Shown here: positions 1-8,461 of the stretch, in pieces
Layout: the number at the start of each line of letters is the position of its first letter
How positions within the stretch are numbered: position 1 is the first letter of the stretch
Source of the DNA: Candidatus Avelusimicrobium intestinale
Lineage (GTDB): Bacteria > Elusimicrobiota > Elusimicrobia > Elusimicrobiales > Elusimicrobiaceae
NCBI GenBank assembly: GCA_902765225.1
Contig: CACWYV010000001.1
Span: 186,001-250,000 of the forward strand
Length of the DNA: 64,000 bases
Direction: 5' to 3'
Program-made: the position numbers and the translations under genes
The notes under the pieces: generated by a model
What the model was told of the DNA's origin: nothing
What the model saw: only the letters and a program-made list of their open reading frames with translations
Databases searched by the model: none

Positions 1-57
1 TGGTAAGGCGTCAGTCTGCAAAACTGATATTCGTGGGTTCGATTCCCGCCCGCACCT
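1..57 (+). tRNA. tRNA-Cys (GCA), 5' end cut by window edge
   Basis: The anticodon stem TCAGT/ACTGA encloses the loop CTGCAAA, giving anticodon GCA (Cys). The T arm (GTGGG, loop TTCGATT, CCCGC) and the 3' acceptor strand CCGCACC with discriminator T at 57 follow. The D arm and 5' acceptor strand lie outside the window. No CCA is encoded. Confidence 0.93.
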
Positions 58-135
58 GATTTTATTGTCTAATAGACGACAAATCCCCGTATTGTAAGAG
101 AAAAAATCCTTCTAGTGCTGCGGCATCCATAGGAT

Positions 136-2004
136 TTATTTTTTCTTCCAAGTGTTGTTGCTCAAGCTCTTATAAATAGCCTCGTTGAAGCGAATGGCCT
201 CTTGTATCGGGATCGGCAGAGTTAATATGTCTTCTGCGGTTGCTTCGGATGCCACCTGTTGTGTTTTCGGACCGACAACATGTACCGTATTGTCATGTTC
301 TTCATAGATACATTTATTTTGGGTTCTGTAAGGATCTAGCAAACTCTGCCCGCTTGAAGCATAATTTTCTGACGAATTTAGCAAGTCCAACAAAGTAGGC
401 AAAACATCTTCTTGGGTACCAAAAATATCCTCAACTTTGTTTGGTATACCTGCCCCATACATTAATAAAAATGATTGAAATTTATCTTGCGTGATATTTG
501 TCCCTTTCTTACGATTCGCCAGCGGCGCACGGTGATCCGGAAAAAACAAGAAAATAGTATCCTTAAACCAGGTTTCCTTCCGGGCTTTCTCAAAGAAATT
601 TGCTAATGCCGCATCCGTATAAGAGGCCCGATTTAAAAATTGATGCTCCTCTGTGTCCATGGGGTACAATTGATGTTCTTTGCTTACCAGAATATCATAC
701 GGAGTGTGTAAGGTAGAAGTATAGAAATAAGCGAAAAATTTACCCTCTCCCGCATTAATTTGCCGCAATAAAAACTCTAACCCCTCATAATCAAACCCCT
801 TATGAAACATGGGATATTGATGAGTTAATGGGATATTTGGTTTAGCAAAAAATTGTTCAAAACCCATATATTCCGCCATCAAGTTTGCGTTATCCGATGC
901 CGCCTGGTCCGTAATAATATTTAAGGTTCGGTAGCCTTTGTGACGATAATAAGTGGCCAAACGGCTAAATTCTTTCTCTCCCAAGCCATTTTTCATCGTA
1001 GGCAATCCCCATACATAGGGAACGGAAAACAATGTCGCAGTTACTCCAATAAGAGAACGGTTCCCGGACGATAGAAAATTTTTATAATAAGTTCCCTGTT
1101 TTTTAAGTTGCATAAAAAATGGGATTACTTCGGGATATTTATCTATGAGAACCGGATCAAAACTCTCTAGCACAAACAACACAAAATTATAATTGTTGTT
1201 TTTCTTATTAAAAACCAACCGTTGCCTCTCAAACGGGAAAGAAGGATCGGACTGTTTTTCTTGCGCGGTAACAATGTGTAAATTTTCTGTAGGATTATCA
1301 AAGTACAATCTTCGTTTTTGGTGTTTACGCACCGCATTCATAGTTGTATACAGACCATTTAAAATTAAATCTTTACTCTGCGCATTCCCCAAAACCTGCG
1401 CGTCCATTATACTAAGATTACGACCATGAAATTGCAATTTCCCTTTTACCATTAAAAAAGTAAGGGGCATCAACAGTATTAACACGATAACAGATTTCGT
1501 GATGAAGCGTTTTTCTTCCATCGTTGTTGGGTAACAGCGGATATACCGGCATATTAAATACACGCCGAAGCCCAACAATATAAATAACGGTATGGTGATG
1601 TAATAATAAACTTGAAAAGCCATTTGCACAAAAAAACCTAAGTGTGTAAAACTGGTAAAAATTTCCACTCCGATGTGATTATTAAAAATACTGAAAAAGA
1701 TAACATCTGCCGTCAAAAAAATAGCAAACGCCACAAAGATAAAAACAAATATCGTACTAAAAATTTTAATAATAGTTTTGTTTCTATAAGGCAACATAAA
1801 CAATGCTACCAGCGGACAAAAAAGTAACCCCAATACATGTAAATCAAAACGTGTGCCATGTAAAAAAGAAAATAAAATATCATGGCTATTTAAATTTTCA
1901 AAATAATTAGAAGCCATGACTAAAACCGCTACCCGAGCCAATAAAAAAAGAAGAACAAAGCAAAGAAAAAACACAACACTAATTTTAACTTTTAAACGAA
2001 ACAT
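136..2004 (-). CDS. LTA synthase / phosphoglycerol transferase family membrane protein (sulfatase fold)
   Basis: A 622-residue protein with about five N-terminal membrane helices (roughly residues 5-190) followed by a large extracytoplasmic alkaline-phosphatase/sulfatase-type domain. Visible family marks are the nucleophile region SSGNRSLIGVTATLFS, the STLHTPYD segment, and the metal-binding FFPDHRAP. Family members transfer phosphoglycerol or phosphoethanolamine onto polymers or lipids outside the cytoplasmic membrane. In a Gram-negative-type cell the acceptor may be a periplasmic glucan or a lipid headgroup; the sequence does not decide this. I use the ATG at 2004; an in-frame TTG two codons earlier, at 2010, is closer to the weak GGGA. 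It is divergent from the plus-strand genes that follow and has no obvious operon partner. Confidence 0.85.
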   Translation of the reverse strand: MFRLKVKISVVFFLCFVLLFLLARVAVLVMASNYFENLNSHDILFSFLHGTRFDLHVLGLLFCPLVALFMLPYRNKTIIKIFSTIFVFIFVAFAIFLTADVIFFSIFNNHIGVEIFTSFTHLGFFVQMAFQVYYYITIPLFILLGFGVYLICRYIRCYPTTMEEKRFITKSVIVLILLMPLTFLMVKGKLQFHGRNLSIMDAQVLGNAQSKDLILNGLYTTMNAVRKHQKRRLYFDNPTENLHIVTAQEKQSDPSFPFERQRLVFNKKNNNYNFVLFVLESFDPVLIDKYPEVIPFFMQLKKQGTYYKNFLSSGNRSLIGVTATLFSVPYVWGLPTMKNGLGEKEFSRLATYYRHKGYRTLNIITDQAASDNANLMAEYMGFEQFFAKPNIPLTHQYPMFHKGFDYEGLEFLLRQINAGEGKFFAYFYTSTLHTPYDILVSKEHQLYPMDTEEHQFLNRASYTDAALANFFEKARKETWFKDTIFLFFPDHRAPLANRKKGTNITQDKFQSFLLMYGAGIPNKVEDIFGTQEDVLPTLLDLLNSSENYASSGQSLLDPYRTQNKCIYEEHDNTVHVVGPKTQQVASEATAEDILTLPIPIQEAIRFNEAIYKSLSNNTWKKK

Positions 2005-2109
2005 AGACAATAAATCCCGCTATATTGGCTGTTTTGGGCTTTGAATCGCATTTCTTGCGAAGCGTGTTGCATTACTCATAACACCGAAACAGTTAAATAA
2101 CCGCCTACT

Positions 2110-2130
2110 TGCCCTCCGGAAGGGCATTTT
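2110..2130 (+). terminator. Terminator-like hairpin with no upstream plus-strand gene
   Basis: TGCCCT and AGGGCA pair around a 5-nt loop and are followed by TTTTCCTT. It sits between two divergent genes, so no plus-strand transcript is expected to reach it. It may be a relic of rearrangement at this locus or may act on a transcript from within the gap. Confidence 0.4.
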
Positions 2131-2141
2131 CCTTATTTCTG

Positions 2142-2186
2142 TATTGTATCAAAAAAAGACTTATTTCTTTTAAAAAAGATACAATA
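2142..2186 (+). promoter_or_regulatory. 9-bp inverted repeat in front of the truncated ZapA-like copy (possible operator/promoter)
   Basis: TATTGTATC (2142-2150) and GATACAATA (2178-2186) are perfect inverted copies separated by 27 A/T-rich bases. The right arm contains TACAAT, a possible -10 element, 6 bases before the ATG at 2192. This is probably the original promoter of the ZapA-rarA operon, now separated from its genes by the insertion that follows. Confidence 0.4.
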
Positions 2187-2191
2187 CTTAT

Positions 2192-2314
2192 ATGCTCAAA
2201 AAAGACACTCTACAACTTCAAATCAAAAATATTCCGTTGGAAGTGGAAACGGAAGGGCTGGGCATGGTGGAACTGACGGATCTCGTCGGCAGCTCAACTC
2301 TCGCCAATGCTTAA
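2192..2314 (+). pseudogene. Truncated 5' duplicate of the ZapA-like gene
   Basis: The first 98 bases (2192-2289) match the start of the intact gene at 3188-3285 with three mismatches, all synonymous or near-start (codon 2 CTC against CCC). After GTCGG the homology stops and the frame runs eight unrelated codons to TAA. The similarity begins almost exactly at the ATG; the upstream flanks differ. The reading frame would give a 40-residue peptide lacking the helical C-terminal half, so it is unlikely to work as ZapA. Confidence 0.85.
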
Positions 2315-2363
2315 TTTATTACCTAAAAAGAAAAGCCCCGTTCCCGTCGTCATTTTATGTAAA

Positions 2364-2393
2364 TTGTACCAGATAGTTTAAATGTTGTAGAAT
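2364..2393 (+). promoter_or_regulatory. Sigma-70-type promoter for the 2432 membrane gene
   Basis: TTGTAC (2364-2369), 18-bp spacer, TAGAAT (2388-2393). The start codon follows 38 bases later behind GGGGGA. The inserted gene therefore has its own promoter. Confidence 0.55.
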
Positions 2394-2431
2394 AGAGCGA
2401 GTACCTATCTTCACCATAGGGGGACCCTTTT

Positions 2432-3166
2432 ATGACAAACTTTTGGAAAGATTTCTATAAAAATCCGATAAAACTAACCGGATTTTTGGTGCTAGTGATG
2501 AGTATTTTCCTATTTGTCAAATATCACTTTCATCAACCGGACTTTTATACCGACCGCGCGCTGGCAGAAACCATTGCAGAAGCGGCCGACCCGCACGGAG
2601 TAAACGAAGCCGTAAAACACCTGTTAAATCCGGCCTATCCATTAGGGAATACTTCGTTCCATTTGTGGGGCGGAATCTTTGCCATGTTCATATTTGTATG
2701 TGTTTTTCAAATAAAACGTTGGGGAAATTTTTTCCGAATCAAGATCTTTTATAACAAAATATTTATTTATTCATGGATTAATTTTTATTACATTATATCG
2801 GGGCTTTTAGACCTTTCTCTCCTTTACTCGGATTTAATGAATAATGTCTACAATTCACGGGCAGATTCTTTTGGTATCCCCCTCATGGATTTCGCATTTG
2901 GATTTGTTTTCTTCGGAGTCATATATTATACATTGATCAACTTATTGGCTTTTCTCACCCTCCGCAAACAGGATGATTTGACTCTTAACATAATTTCCCG
3001 TATAGGTTGGGGAATAGCCGCTTTAGTTCTATTGTTCACCACGTTTGCAGAAATTTGGTCAAGATTCAGTTATCTCCATATTGCCGTATATCTGTTAAGC
3101 ATTACATATTTTTTCTTTGCTATTTCGGCCTTTTTATATAAGGAGAAAAAACCCCAACAAATTTAA
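2432..3166 (+). CDS. Hypothetical multi-pass membrane protein in a small insertion
   Basis: A 244-residue protein I do not recognise. Hydrophobic segments occur at about residues 16-32, 66-84, 106-128, 151-172, 185-207 and 213-235, so five or six membrane helices are likely. A hydrophilic, His/Asp-containing loop (about residues 33-65) follows the first helix. No catalytic motif is visible. It lies between a truncated and a complete copy of the ZapA-like 5' end, which suggests it arrived by insertion and is not an original member of the rarA operon. It is A/T-richer and has more aromatic residues than the genes to its right. Confidence 0.7.
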   Translation: MTNFWKDFYKNPIKLTGFLVLVMSIFLFVKYHFHQPDFYTDRALAETIAEAADPHGVNEAVKHLLNPAYPLGNTSFHLWGGIFAMFIFVCVFQIKRWGNFFRIKIFYNKIFIYSWINFYYIISGLLDLSLLYSDLMNNVYNSRADSFGIPLMDFAFGFVFFGVIYYTLINLLAFLTLRKQDDLTLNIISRIGWGIAALVLLFTTFAEIWSRFSYLHIAVYLLSITYFFFAISAFLYKEKKPQQI

Positions 3167-3187
3167 GCAAAGCTTGGAAAGATTAAT

Positions 3188-3478
3188 ATGCCCAAAAAAG
3201 ACACCCTACAACTTCAAATCAAAAATATTCCGTTGGAAGTGGAAACGGAAGGGCTGGGCATGGTGGAATTGACGGATCTCGTCGGACAGGTGGAAGAATA
3301 TATGAATCACTTGGACACCGTGGATACCCTCAAACAAGCCCTGGCAACCGCCCTCCATTTTGCGATAGAAAATTACAAGCAAACGCATCTGGCGGGGGGA
3401 AAACGGCAGGAAGAAATTTCGCGCGTGAATGATTTGATTTTAAAACTTCAACACACATTATCCGCTAACCAAGACTAA
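3188..3478 (+). CDS. ZapA-like small cell-division protein (probable)
   Basis: A 96-residue protein with the ZapA layout: a short N-terminal beta-hairpin segment (LQLQIKNIPLEVE, residues 7-19) followed by a helix and a long helical C-terminus (about 45-93) able to form a coiled coil. ZapA proteins bind and bundle FtsZ at the division site. Sequence similarity to characterised ZapA is weak by eye, so the assignment rests on size and architecture. It is followed after one base by rarA. There is only a weak Shine-Dalgarno (GGAAAG), consistent with its original leader having been displaced by the upstream insertion. Confidence 0.5.
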   Translation: MPKKDTLQLQIKNIPLEVETEGLGMVELTDLVGQVEEYMNHLDTVDTLKQALATALHFAIENYKQTHLAGGKRQEEISRVNDLILKLQHTLSANQD

Positions 3479-3479
3479 T

Positions 3480-4730
3480 ATGAACGACGAAGAAACAACT
3501 ATCCCTTTGGCCGCACGCCAAGCTCCTAAAAAACTGGAAGATTTTGCCGGCCAACCACACCTGTTAGGCCCGGGCAAAATGTTGCGGCGTTTGTTGGAAG
3601 CGGATATGATTAAATCAGCTGTGTTTTTCGGCCCGCCCGGTTGCGGCAAGACGGCTACCGCCAGGTATATTGCTTCGCGCACCCAGGCCTACACGGTGGA
3701 ACTCAACGCCGCGGCCGCCGGTGTGGCTGATATCAAAAAGGTCCTGACCGAAGCCAAAGAGCGCGCCCGGATGCCGGCCTTTGAACAAAAACGCACGTTG
3801 GTCATTTTGGACGAAATCCACCATTTTAATAAAACCCAACAAGATGTTTTGTTGCCCTCCGTAGAGAAAGGCGATATTATCTTAATCGGCATTACGACGG
3901 AAAACCCGTATTTTTATATCAACACGGCACTTTTATCACGTTTTTCCGTGTTTGAATTTAAGGTGTTGGGCAATAACGATTTGCTTAAAATTTTAACCCG
4001 TGCCGCCCAAACCGAACACGCCCAAATTGATGAGGATGCCGCGGAATTTTTCATCACGCAAGCCAACGGCGATAGCCGCAAAATGCTCAACGCCGCCGAA
4101 TTAGCTTTCGTCACGACCGAACCGGGTAAGGACGGGCTCAAGCACATTAACTTGGAAATTGCAAAAGAATGCATCCAACGCCGCCATTTAAACTACGACA
4201 AAAAAGGCGACGAACACTACGATATTATTTCCGCTTTCATCAAATCCATGCGCGGTTCGGACCCGGATGCTGCCGTCTATTGGTTGGCGCGGATGTTAGA
4301 AAGCGGTGAAGACCCGCGCTTTATCGCCAGGCGTATTTTAATTTGCGCCAGCGAAGACGTAGGTTTAGCCGAACCGGCCGCGTTGATGATTGCACAAGCC
4401 GCCTTCAGCGCCGCCGAGGAACTGGGCATGCCGGAAATACGCATTCCTCTCGCGCATGCCGCTATTTATGTGGCGTGCTGCCCCAAAAGTAACTCCGCTT
4501 ATTTGGCGGTGGACCGTGCACTGCAAGAAGTGCGGGAAGGCCGCTACCGTCCGGTGCCGGACCACCTGCGCTCAGGCGGCAAAAACCGCGGATACAAGTA
4601 CGCGCATGATTTTCCCAATCACTACGTAAAACAATCTTATATGCCGTACCCAAAAAAATTTTTTGAACCGGGCGTCTTGGGCAAAGAAGCCGCCCTGATT
4701 GAACGGCTCAAAAAAATCAAGGGGGAATAA
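3480..4730 (+). CDS. rarA: Replication-associated recombination ATPase RarA/MgsA
   Basis: A 416-residue AAA+ ATPase related to clamp loaders and RuvB. The Walker A motif GPPGCGKT is at residues 51-58 and Walker B LVILDEIHH around 107-115. A sensor-1-like TTENPYFYIN and the arginine-finger stretch LLSRFSVFEF follow. The C-terminal half carries the RarA tetramerisation region (SDPDAAVYWLARMLESGEDP, then KSNSAYLAVD). The protein acts at stalled forks, opening DNA ends and helping to restart replication. It is translationally tight with its neighbours: one base after the ZapA-like gene, and directly abutting xseA. Confidence 0.95.
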   Translation: MNDEETTIPLAARQAPKKLEDFAGQPHLLGPGKMLRRLLEADMIKSAVFFGPPGCGKTATARYIASRTQAYTVELNAAAAGVADIKKVLTEAKERARMPAFEQKRTLVILDEIHHFNKTQQDVLLPSVEKGDIILIGITTENPYFYINTALLSRFSVFEFKVLGNNDLLKILTRAAQTEHAQIDEDAAEFFITQANGDSRKMLNAAELAFVTTEPGKDGLKHINLEIAKECIQRRHLNYDKKGDEHYDIISAFIKSMRGSDPDAAVYWLARMLESGEDPRFIARRILICASEDVGLAEPAALMIAQAAFSAAEELGMPEIRIPLAHAAIYVACCPKSNSAYLAVDRALQEVREGRYRPVPDHLRSGGKNRGYKYAHDFPNHYVKQSYMPYPKKFFEPGVLGKEAALIERLKKIKGE

Positions 4731-5936
4731 ATGGAACCCGAAGCCCCTTTCCGCGGACAAGTATTTACCGTTACCGCCATTACGCTCGCCGTCAAGCAAA
4801 TGCTGGAGGGTGTATTTCGCGGCGTATTTGTGGAAGGGGAAGTGAGCAATCTGCGCACGGCTGCCAGCGGGCACGTTTATTTTGATTTAAAAGACCGCGA
4901 AGCCCTATTATCCGGTGTGATGTTTAAATGGGACGCGCGCAAATTCGGCGACCAACTGCAAGAGGGCATGCAAGTGCGCGTAGGGGGCGATTTTTCGTGC
5001 TACGCTAAACAGGGCCGGTACCAACTTGTAGCCAAGAGTGCGGAACTATTGACCAAGGGAAACTTGTTTTTAGAATTTGAAAAACTCAAAAAGAAATTAG
5101 AGCAAGAGGGCCTTTTCTCCCAAGAACATAAACAAGAAATCCCCTCTTATCCGCAACGCATTGCCGTTATTACTTCGCCCACCGGGGCAGCGGTGCGGGA
5201 CATTTTATCCGTTTTAAAACGGCGTAGCCCGCATTTGGAAATTTTAATTATTCCCACTCTGGTACAAGGGGACGAGGCCCCCGCGCAAATTGCTCAAGCC
5301 CTGGCTGATGCCAACCGTGTTTCCCCCAAGCCCGACGTCATTTTACTGGGCCGCGGCGGCGGAAGTATGGAAGATTTATGGGCATTTAATGAAGAAGCCG
5401 TCGCCCGGGCTATTTTTAAAAGCAAAATTCCGGTCATATCCTGCGTTGGGCACGAAGTGGACTTCACCATTGCCGATTTCGTGGCTGATTTGCGCGCCCC
5501 CACTCCGTCAGCCGCCGCGGAGCTGGTGGTTAAAAATTCGCAAAACACGCACGAATATATTGCCGGTTTACAAAAACGCCTACTGCAAGCCGTAACTTTA
5601 TTTTATGAACGTGCCAAACGCCGCTATGATTTAGCCCATAACGCGCCCGTTTTTAACCGTCCGTCGGTACTCACGCAAGAAAAAGAACAACAATTGGACG
5701 ATTTAACTTTGCGTTTGCAAAATGCTTACGCGCAAAAAATAGCGCAATTTTCCGCACGTTTTGAAATTGCCTCGCAGAAACTGCACGCGCTCGGACCGCA
5801 AGCGGTATTAAAACGCGGATACAGTATTACCCGCAAGCAAGACGGCCGTATCATCAGCCGCGTAGGCCAAACGCACAGCGGCGAAGAAATTTATGTACAA
5901 GTACAAGACGGTATGATTTACACACAAGTTAAGTGA
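4731..5936 (+). CDS. xseA: Exodeoxyribonuclease VII large subunit
   Basis: A 401-residue protein with an N-terminal OB-fold (about residues 8-100, containing VFVEGEVSNLR), then the catalytic exonuclease VII domain with IAVITSPTGAAVRDI, DVILLGRGGGSMEDLWAFNEE and VGHEVDFTIADFVADLRAPTPSAAAE. A helical region follows, and a C-terminal segment with LKRGYSITR. With XseB it forms ExoVII, which degrades single-stranded DNA from both ends. Length is typical for the family, with a somewhat short coiled-coil arm. The ATG follows the rarA stop directly. Confidence 0.97.
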   Translation: MEPEAPFRGQVFTVTAITLAVKQMLEGVFRGVFVEGEVSNLRTAASGHVYFDLKDREALLSGVMFKWDARKFGDQLQEGMQVRVGGDFSCYAKQGRYQLVAKSAELLTKGNLFLEFEKLKKKLEQEGLFSQEHKQEIPSYPQRIAVITSPTGAAVRDILSVLKRRSPHLEILIIPTLVQGDEAPAQIAQALADANRVSPKPDVILLGRGGGSMEDLWAFNEEAVARAIFKSKIPVISCVGHEVDFTIADFVADLRAPTPSAAAELVVKNSQNTHEYIAGLQKRLLQAVTLFYERAKRRYDLAHNAPVFNRPSVLTQEKEQQLDDLTLRLQNAYAQKIAQFSARFEIASQKLHALGPQAVLKRGYSITRKQDGRIISRVGQTHSGEEIYVQVQDGMIYTQVK

Positions 5937-5943
5937 GGTCTTT

Positions 5944-6192
5944 ATGGCAACAAAATTAAATTTTGAAAAACAACTCTCCCGCCTGGAAGAAATTGTTACC
6001 AAACTGGAAGAAGAACAAACCGATTTAGACGCTTCGGTCAAACTGTTTGAAGAAGGCGTTATCCTTTCCAAAGAACTGGCCCAAAAATTAGAAACCGTTA
6101 AATTTAAAGTTGAAGAATTAAAGAAAAAAGGAAGCGAAATGATGCGCGTACCTTTTGATACCGACTTGGCAGAAAACGCAGATGACGAATAA
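5944..6192 (+). CDS. xseB: Exodeoxyribonuclease VII small subunit
   Basis: An 82-residue, highly helical, acidic protein with the XseB core FEKQLSRLEEIVTKLE, then SVKLFEEGV. Several small subunits bind the helical arm of XseA to form active ExoVII. It follows xseA by 7 bases with GAGG as ribosome site. Its last 11 bases overlap tlyA. Confidence 0.95.
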   Translation: MATKLNFEKQLSRLEEIVTKLEEEQTDLDASVKLFEEGVILSKELAQKLETVKFKVEELKKKGSEMMRVPFDTDLAENADDE

Positions 6193-6940
6193 AAAACTAC
6201 GGCTGGATATGGCACTTGTTGAGCAGGGCTTTTTTGCAAGCCGCACCCGCGCCCAAGCATCCATTATGGCGGGCGAAGTATTGGTCAACGGCGAGGCAGA
6301 CACCCGCGCCGACCGCACTATCTTACCGGAAGATAACATTACACTTAAAGAAAAATCATGCCCGTACGTGTCGCGCGGCGGGTTAAAACTGGCCGGCGCA
6401 CTTAAACACTGGAACATCTCCGTACAAAACAAAACATGTGTGGATATCGGCGTAGCGACGGGCGGTTTTAGCGATTGTATGTTACAAGCCGGTGCCAAGG
6501 AAGTGTACGGTGTAGATGTCGGCAAAGGCCAACTCGCCGACGAAATCCGCCGACGGTCCAACTTTCATTTTAAACCGGAAACAAATGCCCGGTATATGAC
6601 GGCAGACTTGTTTGAAACAGCCCCGCAATTTGCCGCGGTGGATGTATCATTCATTTCGTTAACAATGATCATGGAACCGCTTTTTAAGGTAATGGCCGCC
6701 CAGAGTGAAATTGTCTTTTTAATTAAACCGCAATTTGAACTTTCCCCCAAGCAAGTACCGCACGGCATTGTAAAAACCGACGAAAACCGCCAGTTAGCCA
6801 TTAAACGTGTGCAAGATTTTTTTGAAAGTATCAAAGAAAAATACGGCGGAGAGTCGGGCGAAGTGATAGAAAGTCCGATAAAAGGCACCCACGGCAATAC
6901 CGAATTTTTGTGGTATGTGATGCTTAATAAACCTCTGTAA
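6182..6940 (+). CDS. tlyA: TlyA family rRNA 2'-O-methyltransferase (S4 plus FtsJ/RrmJ domains)
   Basis: A 252-residue protein with an N-terminal S4 RNA-binding domain (RLDMALVEQGFFASRTRAQ, about residues 6-65) and a Rossmann methyltransferase domain containing the SAM motif VDIGVATGGFSDCML. In other bacteria TlyA methylates 16S and/or 23S rRNA and influences capreomycin sensitivity; the family was once named hemolysin A. I start at ATG 6182, overlapping xseB by 11 bases. An upstream in-frame ATG at 6155 would lie deep inside xseB and adds residues not found in the family. Confidence 0.93.
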   Translation: MTNKKLRLDMALVEQGFFASRTRAQASIMAGEVLVNGEADTRADRTILPEDNITLKEKSCPYVSRGGLKLAGALKHWNISVQNKTCVDIGVATGGFSDCMLQAGAKEVYGVDVGKGQLADEIRRRSNFHFKPETNARYMTADLFETAPQFAAVDVSFISLTMIMEPLFKVMAAQSEIVFLIKPQFELSPKQVPHGIVKTDENRQLAIKRVQDFFESIKEKYGGESGEVIESPIKGTHGNTEFLWYVMLNKPL

Positions 6941-7000
6941 TTACATTCCTTGCCGAACTAAAAACCAATAAAATATAAGAGCCCCCAACCTTTTGGATTA

Positions 7001-7030
7001 TTGCACCCCACCCACCAAAAGAAATATACT
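7001..7030 (+). promoter_or_regulatory. Promoter of the kor operon with a GC-rich leader hairpin
   Basis: TTGCAC (7001-7006), 18-bp spacer, TATACT (7025-7030). In the leader, GGCCGG and CCGGCC (about 7041-7060) can pair across an 8-nt loop immediately before the AGGAGG ribosome site (7062-7067), which could mask it or stabilise the 5' end. Confidence 0.6.
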
Positions 7031-7073
7031 TTATATAAGGGCCGGCTCAACCCCCGGCCGCAGGAGGCGCTGT

Positions 7074-7280
7074 ATGCCAAGAGTAGAAGTTGATTCCAAC
7101 CGCTGTAAAGCGTGTTATTTGTGTTTAGACGTATGCCCGAAGAAATGCCTGGGTCCGTCCAAAACCATTAGTAAAAAAGGGTATTTCCCCGCCGAAATGC
7201 AACACTCCGAAAATTGTATCGGTTGTGCGATGTGTTACCGCATGTGCCCGGATATCGCCATTACGGTAATTAAGGAATAA
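7074..7280 (+). CDS. korD: 2-oxoacid:ferredoxin oxidoreductase delta subunit (2x[4Fe-4S] ferredoxin)
   Basis: A 68-residue bacterial-type ferredoxin with two cluster motifs: CKACYLCLDVCPKKC near the N-terminus and CIGCAMCYRMCP near residue 50. It passes electrons from the thiamine-dependent catalytic core to soluble ferredoxin. The start is the ATG at 7074, 7 bases after a perfect AGGAGG; an in-frame upstream ATG at 6993 lies before the -35 element and is rejected. It heads a four-gene operon in the order delta-alpha-beta-gamma. Confidence 0.92.
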   Translation: MPRVEVDSNRCKACYLCLDVCPKKCLGPSKTISKKGYFPAEMQHSENCIGCAMCYRMCPDIAITVIKE

Positions 7281-7296
7281 TTTGAGGATTTTATCT

Positions 7297-8460
7297 ATGA
7301 GTGAAAAAGCATTACGAAAAGGTAACGAAGCATTGGCCGAAGGCGCTATCCGCGCCGGAATCCGTTTCTTTGCCGGATATCCCATTACCCCGCAAAACGA
7401 AGTGCCCGAATATATGTCAGCCCACTTAGCCGATAACGGCGGCGCATTCGTACAAGCGGAAAGCGAAGTTGCCGCTATTAACATGGTTTACGGCGCAGCC
7501 GCCACGGGTACGCGCAGCATGACATCCTCTTCCTCTCCCGGTATCAGTTTAAAACAGGAAGGTATTACGTATTTAGCCAGTGCCGATTTACCGTGTTTAA
7601 TCGTTAACGTGATGCGCGGCGGGCCGGGGCTAGGCAGCATTTCCGGTGCCCAAGGCGATTACTTCCAAGCTACGCGCGGCGGCGGAAACGGGGATTACCA
7701 TATTTTAGTCCTCGCTCCCAATTCCGTAGAGGAGTTGGGAAACTTCCCGAAATTAGGCATTGAACTGGCCGAAAAATACCGTATGCCTTGCATGATTTTG
7801 GCCGACGGAATTTTAGGTCAAATGATGGAAAGCATGGCGTTTAATTTTGACCCCGTAGACCCCAACAAATTGGGGAAATTTGACTGGGCAGTAGATATTA
7901 ACAAACAAGGCCGCGGCAAAAGCAAAGTCTTCTCTTATAAAGGCGACAATCTGATTGCCGACGTAGTAGAACGGGCCAAACGCTATGGGCTCATTGAAAA
8001 AACCGAAGCCCGCTTTGAAGAACGCAATTGTGAAGATTGTGACGTCCTCTTGGTGGCTTACGGGCTTTCTTCCCGCGCGTGTTTAGAAGCGGTCAGCAAC
8101 GCCAAAGAAAAAGGACTCAAGGTGGGTTTATTCCGCCCGATTACTTTGTGGCCGTTCCCGGCTAAACGTTTGGCCGAACTATCCAAAAAGGCAAAAGCCG
8201 TTTTGGTGGTGGAACAAAGTTTGGGCCAACTGGTACAGGATGTAAAATTGGCCGTAGGAAGCAATATCCCCGTCGGGCTCAATGCCTATCCTGCCGGAGG
8301 ACAACCGGACGGCGAGAAAATTTTAACTGCCGCCCAATCGCTTTTGACAGGTAAAAAAGAAGGATTGTTTGACTTGCAAGAACACGCCGCTGATTTTACT
8401 TACAATTGCGAGCGCGATTTGACCCTGGGTGTCCAGGGCGACGCCAAAGGAGGCAAATAA
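7297..8460 (+). CDS. korA: 2-oxoacid:ferredoxin oxidoreductase alpha subunit
   Basis: A 387-residue subunit with pyrimidine-binding and transketolase C-terminal domains. Typical marks are GNEALAEGAIRAG followed by FFAGYPITPQNEVPEY, AESEVAAINMVYGAAATG, and SSSPGISLKQEGI. The complex oxidatively decarboxylates a 2-oxoacid to acyl-CoA with reduction of ferredoxin. The substrate (2-oxoglutarate or a branched-chain/aromatic 2-oxoacid) cannot be read from the sequence alone. ATG 7297 is chosen over TTG 7282 because TTTGAGG sits just before it. Confidence 0.92.
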   Translation: MSEKALRKGNEALAEGAIRAGIRFFAGYPITPQNEVPEYMSAHLADNGGAFVQAESEVAAINMVYGAAATGTRSMTSSSSPGISLKQEGITYLASADLPCLIVNVMRGGPGLGSISGAQGDYFQATRGGGNGDYHILVLAPNSVEELGNFPKLGIELAEKYRMPCMILADGILGQMMESMAFNFDPVDPNKLGKFDWAVDINKQGRGKSKVFSYKGDNLIADVVERAKRYGLIEKTEARFEERNCEDCDVLLVAYGLSSRACLEAVSNAKEKGLKVGLFRPITLWPFPAKRLAELSKKAKAVLVVEQSLGQLVQDVKLAVGSNIPVGLNAYPAGGQPDGEKILTAAQSLLTGKKEGLFDLQEHAADFTYNCERDLTLGVQGDAKGGK

Positions 8461-8461
8461 G

